From Planctomycetaceae bacterium (GTDB taxonomy: Bacteria; Planctomycetota; Planctomycetia; Planctomycetales; Planctomycetaceae), in NCBI GenBank assembly GCA_021732415.1, contig JAKFVC010000111.1:31716-95715 (forward strand): a DNA stretch of 64,000 nucleotides, read 5' to 3'. Every line of letters starts with the position of its first letter. Positions within the stretch are counted from its first letter, which is position 1. The position numbers and the translations under genes are program-made. Of the stretch, positions 9,189-20,048 are shown in pieces. The notes below the pieces were generated by a model that saw only the letters and a program-made list of their open reading frames with translations, had not been told where the DNA came from and did no database searches.

Positions 9189-9259
9189 CCCTGAGTGAGA
9201 GACGCGATCGCAGTCACAACAACATCATAGCGAACTGGGCGAACGTGTGGCGGAAATCC

Positions 9260-10585
9260 TCAAGGGACTGGGGTCTCCGGCTTCACTTCTGGTGCGTGCG
9301 GGGTTCCATCCAGTCGCCCATAACTGCGAACTCCCGGGAACCACTTCGCAATAATGAGCACCACCAGCAGAGTGCCGATTCCGCCGCTGACAACGGACAC
9401 CGTCGGACCGTAAGTGATGTCGTCCTGCCGTTCGAACAATGAGGCCACCAAGCCCGATTCTGCCCCACCGAGCTCATTCGATGCGCCAATAAAGATGCCG
9501 TTCACAGCAGCGACACGACCGCGCATTTCATCAGGGGTCAGCAGTTGCACCAAGGTCTGACGGACTTGCACACTGACGTTGTCGAACACCCCGGTCAGGA
9601 ACAACATGAACAGTGATAGCGGATAGTTCCGAGAGAAACCGAACACAATTGTGGCGACTCCAAACCCAGCGACCGACCACAGCAGCGTCCGGCCGGCACG
9701 GCGGAACGGAGGCAGATGGGCGACGGCAATCGACGTGCAGATGGCCCCTATGGCGGGCATCGTTCGCATATACCCATATCCAGACGCTCCTACATGCAGG
9801 ATGCTCATGGCATAAACGGGCAGGAGCGTAATGGCACCTCCTAGTAACACGGCAAACAAATCCAGACTGATCGTCCCGAGGATGATCTTCTGACTCCAGA
9901 CAAAACGCACGCCATCCAGCAGTTCGTTCCAAGTCGCGGCTCGGCGAGAAATGACCTGCGGACGCGTCTTCACGCCCGGCAACAACAGCAGAAACACGAC
10001 CGAACTGAGAGCCTCCAACAAAAAGATCAGTGCAGGCAGGTTCCACATCGCCAGCAACGACCCAGCGAGACTGGGGCCCAGGACCGTTGCCAGCTCAAAC
10101 GTGCTGCTGTTCCAAGTCACGGCGCTGACAAATCGATCTTTCGGCACCAGCAAGGGAAGCATCGCCCCCTTGGCAGGTTGCATGATGGCCTTGGCCGAAC
10201 CGTTGATCAGCAAAAACAGATACATCCATCCAATGGGAGCCTGAGTCCAGGAAATCCAACCCAGTCCCAACGATCCCAGCACCAGGAAACCTACGCCAAA
10301 ACTCAGAATGATCTTGCGAGGCAACCGGTCGGCCAGTTGCCCGGCTGGAATCCCCAGGATCAATACCGGCAAGAACTGCAAAAAGGCAACCAGGCCCAGT
10401 TGCGCCGTCGAATTGGTCCGGGTGTAGACTTCCCAGCCGACTGCGATGGACTGCATCTGCATTCCGAGCAGCGCCAGGAAATTCCCTGATAGATAGCGTC
10501 GATAACCAGGAATCCGCAGTGCCGCATACGGATCGTGTCCGCTGAGCGGTGGCGGTTCATCATTAAGGTCAGAGGACATTCCCAA
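9260..10585 (-). CDS. MFS transporter, EntS-like exporter
   Basis: A 441-residue protein with about twelve hydrophobic segments. The GIPAGQLADRLPRK stretch after the second helix is the MFS loop 2-3 signature (G-x3-D-R-x-G/P-R-[RK]), and VRQTLVQLLTPDEMRGR is typical of the EntS/TMEM-like (MFS_3, PF05977) exporters that release siderophores or drugs. The substrate is unknown. It is the first gene of a probable two-gene unit with the ABC ATPase. Its N-terminus is hydrophilic (DLNDEPPPLSGHDPY), typical of this group. Confidence 0.88.
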   Translation of the reverse strand: MGMSSDLNDEPPPLSGHDPYAALRIPGYRRYLSGNFLALLGMQMQSIAVGWEVYTRTNSTAQLGLVAFLQFLPVLILGIPAGQLADRLPRKIILSFGVGFLVLGSLGLGWISWTQAPIGWMYLFLLINGSAKAIMQPAKGAMLPLLVPKDRFVSAVTWNSSTFELATVLGPSLAGSLLAMWNLPALIFLLEALSSVVFLLLLPGVKTRPQVISRRAATWNELLDGVRFVWSQKIILGTISLDLFAVLLGGAITLLPVYAMSILHVGASGYGYMRTMPAIGAICTSIAVAHLPPFRRAGRTLLWSVAGFGVATIVFGFSRNYPLSLFMLFLTGVFDNVSVQVRQTLVQLLTPDEMRGRVAAVNGIFIGASNELGGAESGLVASLFERQDDITYGPTVSVVSGGIGTLLVVLIIAKWFPGVRSYGRLDGTPHAPEVKPETPVP

Positions 10586-10649
10586 ACGCCCGACTGAAGA
10601 GAGAAATCAGATCGCAGGGTATGTTAGCAACCCATTCAAGAATCGATCA

Positions 10650-10680
10650 GGGGTCGGGTCTACGATTTTTGAAATTGGCC
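10650..10680 (+). repeat. Solo arm of the GGCCAATTTCGAAAA palindrome family
   Basis: This 31-bp stretch starts GGGGTCGGGTCTACGA and ends AAATTGGCC. It is almost identical to the arms of the complete palindromes at 57253-57350 and 19879-19974, but I see no matching second arm nearby, so it is a single arm. Confidence 0.75.
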
Positions 10681-10707
10681 ACCTGAAGCGGCAGTCGTGC
10701 TGCCGGG

Positions 10708-10843
10708 CCCCGTGGCCGACGCTGCTAGCGTCGGTGTCTGAATCTCTCAGACTCAATTGACTAAAGAAGCCTCGACGGAGGGGTTTCGCCCGTAGACGAA
10801 CAATCGACATCGTCACAGACGCTGGCAGCGTCTGCCACGGGGG
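10708..10843. repeat. Inverted pair, GACGCTGCCAGCGTC family
   Basis: Arms 10708-10737 (CCCCGTGGCCGACGCTGCTA...) and 10812-10843 (...GACGCTGGCAGCGTCTGCCA) are inverted relative to each other, and each arm is itself a short hairpin. The right arm runs directly into the stop codon of the DUF2617-like gene. Single copies of the same element are at 41378-41408 and 59893-59922. Confidence 0.8.
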
Positions 10844-11407
10844 TCAAATCATCTTCCGCACCGGCTGAAACTCGAACCGCGACTGCACTTTCACCACTGC
10901 GAAATTATCCGGAAAGGTGTGAAAGGTGTGGACTTGCAGGCTGTCGGCAGTTGCTTCCAATTGCACGAAACTTAGCGGGGTCGGATTCAACCGCGTTTTG
11001 GTGGCAAAATGGTAGGCCACCGGCGACCGCAAGCTGTCAGCCAGCAATTCTTCGTGGTAATTGGCAAACACTTCCGGCTCAAGCTCATCCAGATCGAAGC
11101 TGACGTGGTAGGTGATGTCATCCCGGCAACGGAGCGAATCCTGGCGGTGCCCCTTGAGCTTGTGCGAAAAAATCCGGTAATGCTTGGGGAGCAACGTCGC
11201 ACGGATCGTGGCAACTTCGGTGATCACGGATTCCTGGTGCGCCACGGTTAACACATGTCCGGCGTCGCAGAGTTGCACTTTGACGGTGCAGGCGGAATGC
11301 TGCCATTCAGCTTGAGCGTGAATCGTTAACAGTTCCGGATGGACGGAGCGCTCGAAGACCTCGAGCACCAGGTCGGCGACATCCGGACGCACAGAACTCA
11401 CCGCCAT
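10844..11407 (-). CDS. DUF2617-like conserved protein
   Basis: A 187-residue soluble protein without signal peptide or membrane segment. The pattern (RSVHPELL, a QLCDAGHVLTVAH block, KLKGHRQDSL, and ITYHVSFDLDELEPEVF) resembles DUF2617, a family of about 180 residues with no known function; I am moderately sure of the match. The stop codon abuts a dispersed palindrome. Nothing in the neighbourhood suggests a role. Confidence 0.65.
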   Translation of the reverse strand: MAVSSVRPDVADLVLEVFERSVHPELLTIHAQAEWQHSACTVKVQLCDAGHVLTVAHQESVITEVATIRATLLPKHYRIFSHKLKGHRQDSLRCRDDITYHVSFDLDELEPEVFANYHEELLADSLRSPVAYHFATKTRLNPTPLSFVQLEATADSLQVHTFHTFPDNFAVVKVQSRFEFQPVRKMI

Positions 11408-11889
11408 ATCATTTCCCCTCGTACCGCGGACGCCTGGGTTCGCAGCCCACGCGTGAACATGTTAAGGAGTCTTACCGAACTGTGACAGCACTGGACAACA
11501 GGATGACAGAAATTGCAGAAGTTGTACTCGAACACATCTACAAACCGTTGTCCAGACCCGAGCCTCCAATTTTTGGCCGTGCCTCCCAGCAGATCTCGCT
11601 GACAAGCTGCCTTATTTTATCGGCGGCGAGGATTTGGGGAATGGGTGAATCGTTAAGAACCATTTACTCCCGCGAGTGTCCTACCGTCGCAACCCATTCC
11701 GGGGTGCGATAGAATCTGGCAGCGCAGTGGGACGGGTCTCCGGGCCCGTCCGTCAAGAAACCAACTCTGCCCAATGTGGCACATGACGCCACGTTTTGCA
11801 GTTCGCAAATCAGCCGCCGGGCACTAGCCCACGGTTCAGAGCAACAATCGACGCGATAGCCAGAACCGGACGCTAACGCGTTCCGGCTG
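11408..11889. other. Intergenic region with two dispersed hairpins
   Basis: This 482-bp gap separates two divergent genes, the DUF2617-like gene (minus) and the phosphorylase (plus), so promoters for both should lie here, though none stands out. A short hairpin at 11730-11752 (GACGGGTCTCCGGGCCCGTC) belongs to the family at 22715-22864. From about 11811 to 11888 there is a repeat of the type GCCGCCGGGC...CTAGCCCACGG followed by ACCGGACGCTAACGCG and TTCCGGCT. No convincing gene is present. Confidence 0.6.
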
Positions 11890-12768
11890 ATGGGTTGGGA
11901 CAGGACTTCAGATCGCTGGGATTCCAGTTCGGAAAGGGATGGCGTGCAGGGGTTAGCGGCAAAAATTCAAGAGGCGGCAAATTCAATTCGGGCCCGTTGG
12001 GCAGTCACTCCGCGGGTGGGATTGATCCTGGGAACGGGTCTCGGTGGTCTGGCAGCCCAGATCCAGCAGGCAGCCGTCATTCCCTACGGTGAGATCCCTC
12101 ACATGCCCGAGTCCACCGTGGAATCCCACACGGGGCAACTCGTGTGCGGTACGCTGGCGGGACAGCCCATCGTCGCCATGGAAGGACGCTTCCATTACTA
12201 CGAAGGCTACTCGATGCAGGAGGTGACCTTCCCGGTGCGCGTGATGAAGGCCCTCGGCGCGGAGATTCTGATCGTCACCAACGCGGCCGGGGGAATGAAC
12301 CACCAGTACCAGCTGGCCGATGTGTCGATCATCGAAGATCACATCAACCTGATGGGCGACAATCCCTTACGTGGCCGCAACGACGACACGCTGGGCCCCC
12401 GTTTCCCCGACATGTGCCGCCCTTACGATCTCAAATTGATGGAACTGGCCGAGTCCACCGCGTTGGAGCTGGGCATCCCGCATCATCGCTCAGTATTTGT
12501 CGCGGTGACCGGGCCGAATCTGGAGACGCGTGCCGAGTACCGCTTCCTGAAGGGGATTGGTGCCGACATGGTCGGAATGTCGACCGTTCCGGAAGTCCTG
12601 GTTGCGGCCCACGCGGGAATGCGGGTCCTCGGATTTTCGATCGTCACGGACCTGTGCTTGCCGGATTGTCTCGAGCCAGTCGAGTTACCGAAGATTCTGG
12701 CGGTGGCGGCTAAGGGTGGCGAGCGGTTGTCACGGCTGATTCCGAAGGTGCTGGAACGGTTGGGATGA
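11890..12768 (+). CDS. punA: Purine nucleoside phosphorylase, trimeric class
   Basis: The enzyme splits purine nucleosides with phosphate to free base plus (deoxy)ribose-1-phosphate in purine salvage. Family blocks are LILGTGLGG, the SH-containing phosphate loop [25 protein letters not shown] and VTNAAGGMN, all diagnostic for the PNP/MTAP family; [12 protein letters not shown] and [10 protein letters not shown] complete the active site. The start is uncertain: ATG at 11890 gives 292 residues, but GTG at 11944 (residue 19) is preceded by AAAGGGA and leaves an N-terminus of ordinary length, so it may be the true start. It stands alone, 261 bp upstream of ileS on the same strand. Confidence 0.9.
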   Translation: MGWDRTSDRWDSSSERDGVQGLAAKIQEAANSIRARWAVTPRVGLILGTGLGGLAAQIQQAAVIPYGEIPHMPESTVESHTGQLVCGTLAGQPIVAMEGRFHYYEGYSMQEVTFPVRVMKALGAEILIVTNAAGGMNHQYQLADVSIIEDHINLMGDNPLRGRNDDTLGPRFPDMCRPYDLKLMELAESTALELGIPHHRSVFVAVTGPNLETRAEYRFLKGIGADMVGMSTVPEVLVAAHAGMRVLGFSIVTDLCLPDCLEPVELPKILAVAAKGGERLSRLIPKVLERLG

Positions 12769-12851
12769 GCCAGGCCTAGCCCGCAACATTTAAGACGCAG
12801 GGGTTAGCAGTCCTGAACTGACTGCTATTATTTAGACTTGCCTAGCAAGAT

Positions 12852-12947
12852 AAGGCGAGCCGGGTGGCGTGAGCCCCCGGATTCTTCATTTGCTGCTTAA
12901 GAGCATTTCAAAAAGGAATCCGGGAGCCCACGCCACCCGGCTCGCCC
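12852..12947. repeat. Inverted pair, GAGCCGGGTGGCGT (REP-like) family
   Basis: Arms 12852-12886 and 12913-12947 are inverted copies around GAGCCGGGTGGCGT and CCCGGATTC with a few mismatches, separated by about 26 bp. Related copies are the outer arms at 29535-29568/29705-29738 and a single diverged copy at 59962-59988. It lies between punA and ileS. Confidence 0.85.
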
Positions 12948-13029
12948 AGACTTTTCCAAATACGTGACGTCAAAGACAGCTCGGCCGACGACCAGCGTCG
13001 CCAATTGACAACACAGGATGCAGTGAAAA

Positions 13030-16635
<3,606 letters not shown>

Positions 16636-16643
16636 GTCAAACA

Positions 16644-16779
16644 AAATGGGAGGGCGAGGCTCCCGCCGAGCCTAACACGACCGCAGGTCGGCGACGGCCG
16701 GAGGCCATGTTCGATGCCTCCGGCGGTCGCCGAGCTAAAGCTCGTATTAGGCTCGGCGGGAGCCTCGCCCTCCCATTTG
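16644..16779. repeat. 136-bp palindrome between ileS and the phytase-like gene
   Basis: The left part (from 16644) begins AAATGGGAGGGCGAGGCTCC and the right part ends with its reverse complement at 16779; an inner pair GGCCGGAGGCC/GGCCTCCGGC and a CGAGCTAAAGCTCG hairpin lie between. It starts 8 bp after the ileS stop and ends 10 bp before the stop of the convergent gene. Confidence 0.88.
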
Positions 16780-16789
16780 CCTTCGCAGC

Positions 16790-18016
16790 TCACGGACCAA
16801 ACTTCTGCGGCACGTAATCTGGAAGTTCATCAGCCGAAATCGTGAATATCTGAAACGTGCTTGCGTTCTCCCGGACGAAATCGTTGTCGCTGACGGCGAT
16901 CAAGGTGATGAGCTTGCCTTGCCGCGGACCGAAACAGATTCCTTCATGCTTCTCTGGGAATTTCTGGCCTTTCAAACCGAACTTCGCGTCAAGCAAGTCC
17001 AGTAAGACCTCTTTCTTGACATGATGAACTCCGTCGGGGAGCTTCTTATCGGGCAGGCTTTCGACGTGGCTCACGTCCGTCGCCAGTTCCCCCGGTTTAC
17101 GGAAGAGATCAATATGCATGATCTTTTTGAAGGCAGCTTTGTCTCCTTCTTCGCTGTCCCGCTCGATCGTCAAGAATTCGTGGTCATTGATCGCAACGAT
17201 TTCGCTGACGCCGTTCTGTAAGCTGTCTAGTCGATAGACGAACTCGCGCGTTTTGCCACCATTCAGCGGAATCTCGACGATTCGCAAGTTCTCGCCATGA
17301 TCCCTTTTTCCATGGTCCTGAATCAAAGCCCGTTGCAAGACCGCATAGAGACGACTGCCGTCTGGCGAGATCGCCAACCCTTCGGGGCCGGCATTCGGCT
17401 GGCGGCCTGAAGTATTCGTCCCCTCGGACGCCGGACTGGCACTGTGGACCTTGATGCCAAACCGCGCCGGCAGGGCAAACTGCTGCAATCGCTTTCCCTC
17501 TTGATTGAACTGCGCGACTTGTGGAGCGTATTCCTCAGACAGAAAGAGCGACCCGTCACGACCAAGACGCAACCCTTCCGGATCGAAACGCAACGCCTGT
17601 AAAGGATGCTCCGAACTAAAGTCGGTCGCCGAACCCACCAGTTGCTGGCCTGCAGGATCGGTCAGCAACACCGTTTCCAGCAATTCGGGATGAAACGGCT
17701 TGGCGGCCGTGGGCAGGGCGATCTTGAACTTGTGCACGCGGCAGGAGAATTTTGTCGCTCCGTCCGCAGGCCCACGATCCGACAACAGCCAGTAAATGTC
17801 ATCCCGGCCGCTATAGGCGATCGCCGAGAATCCTCCCAACTGGTTATGAGGGATATCCCCAGCCAATGTGCCGCTGAGACCCGATTTATCGGCTGCGTCA
17901 CCCGGTAGGTGGGCTTTCGCCTGCAGCTTGATTTCCGCGTGACATCGCGCTGGATCGAGGCCCACGCCCAACAGCAGCAAGGCTATTGCAACAAATCGAA
18001 AACGCAGGGTTTGCAT
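16790..18016 (-). CDS. Exported phytase-like/esterase-like beta-propeller protein
   Basis: A 408-residue protein with a signal peptide ending near CHA at 27. The blocks GGFSAIAYSGRDDIYWLLSD, FDPEGLRLGRDGSLFLSEEY and GPEGLAISPDG match the 'esterase-like activity of phytase' family (PF13449), a beta-propeller with conserved acidic residues. The PEGL motifs are its hallmark. Biochemical activity is poorly known for the family; phosphate-ester release is plausible but not shown here. It converges on ileS and diverges from argG. Confidence 0.85.
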   Translation of the reverse strand: MQTLRFRFVAIALLLLGVGLDPARCHAEIKLQAKAHLPGDAADKSGLSGTLAGDIPHNQLGGFSAIAYSGRDDIYWLLSDRGPADGATKFSCRVHKFKIALPTAAKPFHPELLETVLLTDPAGQQLVGSATDFSSEHPLQALRFDPEGLRLGRDGSLFLSEEYAPQVAQFNQEGKRLQQFALPARFGIKVHSASPASEGTNTSGRQPNAGPEGLAISPDGSRLYAVLQRALIQDHGKRDHGENLRIVEIPLNGGKTREFVYRLDSLQNGVSEIVAINDHEFLTIERDSEEGDKAAFKKIMHIDLFRKPGELATDVSHVESLPDKKLPDGVHHVKKEVLLDLLDAKFGLKGQKFPEKHEGICFGPRQGKLITLIAVSDNDFVRENASTFQIFTISADELPDYVPQKFGP

Positions 18017-18318
18017 GGTGCTTCTCTAGGATTTTTGCCACGGATTGACACGGATGAAACACGGATTGGATCATCGTCTGCGTCGTCACCCCGGGAAGGG
18101 TGAAGACAGCATGCGGCGGCCATACCATGGGCCATTTCTGCACGGAAGTCAAGCAGCCGGACGATCCCCAAACCGCCTCTTCACACTCGGTCCGCGTGAC
18201 GACGCCTCCCGGGCACGATATCATGTGGAAAACGTCCTCAGCGACACGCCCAGCCGTCGAACGGCACCTGGCGTTCAGTGATTGTCCATCAGTTTAGAAG
18301 CGAGCACAGGCGATTATC
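18017..18318. other. Divergent intergenic region with solo CACAGA-family arm
   Basis: 302 bp between the phytase-like gene (minus) and argG (plus). A single arm of the CACAGA family lies at 18037-18067 (GCCACGGATTGACACGGATG...), with no inverted partner in the gap. The rest, expected to hold two promoters, shows nothing I can assign. Confidence 0.65.
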
Positions 18319-19542
18319 GTGGCAGCAAAAGAAAAAGTGGTTCTGGCATATAGCGGCGGTCTGGATACGTCCGTCATCATTGGCTGGTTGCAGGATGAAG
18401 GCTACGAAGTCCACTGCTTGTACGTGGATCTCGGGCAGCCGTGTGAGGACCGCCCGGCCATTCTGCAGAAGGCCCTCAATGTCGGAGCGGCTTCGTCGAT
18501 TGCCGTCGATTGCACAGAGGAACTGTGCCGCGATTTCGCGTTCCCCGTACTGCAGTGGCAGGCGAAGTATGAAAATATCTACCTGCTGGGAACCTCAATC
18601 GCCCGGCCGCTGATCGCCAAGAAATGCGTGCAGCGAGCCCGTGAGATTGGCGCGACCGGGTTTGCTCACGGAGCCACTGGCAAGGGGAACGACCAATGCC
18701 GGTTCCAGTTGGCGGCTGAAGCCCTGGATCCGAATGTCAAAATCATCGCCCCGTGGCGTCTGGAACGGTATCGCAAACTGTTCCCCGGTCGGCAGGAAAT
18801 GATCGCTTACTGTGCCGCGAAGAATATCCCCGTGAAGGCCAGCTCAACCAAACCCTACTCCAGCGACGAGAACTGCCTGCATATCAGCTACGAAGCGGGC
18901 AAGCTGGAAGACCCCGCCGTTGACGGGATTCCGATTATCGACTTCGGCATGACGGTCTCTCCGCAGTCGGCTCCGGACAAGGAAGAGTTCGTCAAAATCG
19001 GCTTTGAGTCAGGCGTGCCTGTCTCGGTCGATGGCAAAAAGCTGTCCGCTTTCGGGATCGTCGATGCACTCAACAAGATCGGCGGCCGCAATGGTGTCGG
19101 TCGAATCGATATCGTCGAGAACCGTTTCGTCGGCATGAAAAGCCGCGGGGTGTACGAAGCTCCCGGTATGACGATTCTCTATGCCGCCCATCAGGGCCTG
19201 GAGCAACTGACACTCGACCGCGACCTGACACACCTGCGAGACCGCATTTCGCCAGAAGTGGCCGAGATGGTGTATTACGGCTTCTGGTATTGTGCCAAGA
19301 TGGATGCGTTGATGGCCTTCCTGAAGGAGACCGAAAAGCCCGTCACCGGCGAGGTCACCGTGGGCCTCTATAAAGGCAACGTCCGCGTCACAAGCCGCGT
19401 AAGTCCCTACAGCCTGTACGACGACGCGATCGCCAGTATGGAAGCCGGCGGCAGTTACAATCAAACCGACGCCGAAGGTTTTTTGAGGATCATGGGCCTG
19501 CCCGGCCGTGTCCAAGGTGTGAATCGCAAACGCGAGTTTTAA
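18319..19542 (+). CDS. argG: Argininosuccinate synthase
   Basis: Makes argininosuccinate from citrulline, aspartate and ATP in arginine synthesis. The ATP-binding PP-loop AYSGGLDTS is at residues 10-18, and the citrulline/aspartate-binding blocks GATGKGNDQCRF and SYEAGKLEDP are intact. Length (407) is normal. The start is GTG at 18319; the conserved VVLAYSGGLD strand begins only seven residues later, so no later start is possible. argC is about 9 kb away on the other strand, so arginine genes are not clustered here. Confidence 0.96.
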   Translation: MAAKEKVVLAYSGGLDTSVIIGWLQDEGYEVHCLYVDLGQPCEDRPAILQKALNVGAASSIAVDCTEELCRDFAFPVLQWQAKYENIYLLGTSIARPLIAKKCVQRAREIGATGFAHGATGKGNDQCRFQLAAEALDPNVKIIAPWRLERYRKLFPGRQEMIAYCAAKNIPVKASSTKPYSSDENCLHISYEAGKLEDPAVDGIPIIDFGMTVSPQSAPDKEEFVKIGFESGVPVSVDGKKLSAFGIVDALNKIGGRNGVGRIDIVENRFVGMKSRGVYEAPGMTILYAAHQGLEQLTLDRDLTHLRDRISPEVAEMVYYGFWYCAKMDALMAFLKETEKPVTGEVTVGLYKGNVRVTSRVSPYSLYDDAIASMEAGGSYNQTDAEGFLRIMGLPGRVQGVNRKREF

Positions 19543-19557
19543 GCGCACCACACTTCG

Positions 19558-19652
19558 ATCAGGGGTTGAGTCTACAAGTATTTCAATTATTGCCGAGGTG
19601 ACTCGGTTGGCGACGTCCTCTTGGGGCGCCCAATTTCGAAAACTCGTACGCC
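19558..19652. repeat. Degenerate palindrome, GGCCAATTTCGAAAA family
   Basis: The right arm (CCCAATTTCGAAAACTCGTACG, about 19629-19650) matches the family well, while the left arm (GGGGTTGAGTCTACAAGTAT, from about 19563) has decayed. It begins about 16 bp after the argG stop and is the first of several palindromes in the 506-bp argG-DUF1549 gap. Confidence 0.6.
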
Positions 19653-19706
19653 CGCCGTCCCGTGCGCGCATTTGACATGGAATTGGATTTGACGGAGAGT
19701 TTTTTT

Positions 19707-19824
19707 GAACACTAATCTTCGCTAATCTACACTAATAAAGACAGACTCGCATCGTGTGACTATGCGTCTCAAGTCAATGCTTTACAAGTTCTTGATTAGT
19801 GTAGATTAGCGAAGATTAGTGTTC
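19707..19824. repeat. Perfect 30-bp inverted repeat, CTAATC family
   Basis: Arms 19707-19736 and 19795-19824 are exact reverse complements (core CTAATCTTCGCTAATC), separated by 58 bp of unrelated sequence. A T-run precedes the left arm. In style (short iterated words, widely spaced arms) it resembles the CACAGA family but the sequence differs. Confidence 0.9.
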
Positions 19825-19878
19825 CAAGAATTCTTTCTCTCCAAATCTCCCACAATTGATCGTCGCCAGAACACCCGG

Positions 19879-19974
19879 GTGTCGGGCGTACGACTTTTCG
19901 ATATTGGCCGATTGAGATTGAACTGCGAAGTAACTCGTTTGACGGCCAATTTCGAAAACTCGTACGCCCGACAC
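19879..19974. repeat. Complete palindrome, GGCCAATTTCGAAAA family
   Basis: Arms of about 31 bp (19879-19909 and 19944-19974) pair with two mismatches; they begin GTGTCGGGCGTACGA and end at TTGGCC. A second complete copy is at 57253-57350 and a solo arm at 10650-10680. Confidence 0.88.
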
Positions 19975-19991
19975 TTCATCGATAGGAATGC

Positions 19992-20021
19992 AAACGGCCC
20001 GACGTTGCCGTCGGGCCGTTT
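19992..20021 (-). terminator. Hairpin downstream of the DUF1549/1553 gene
   Basis: A perfect 12-bp stem AAACGGCCCGAC/GTCGGGCCGTTT closes a 6-base loop. It lies 28 bp beyond the stop of the minus-strand gene at 20049. On either strand it is followed only by the stem's own Ts, so it may be a weak or bidirectional intrinsic terminator. Confidence 0.65.
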
Positions 20022-20048
20022 GGATATTCACAGTATCCTCCCCAGCGA

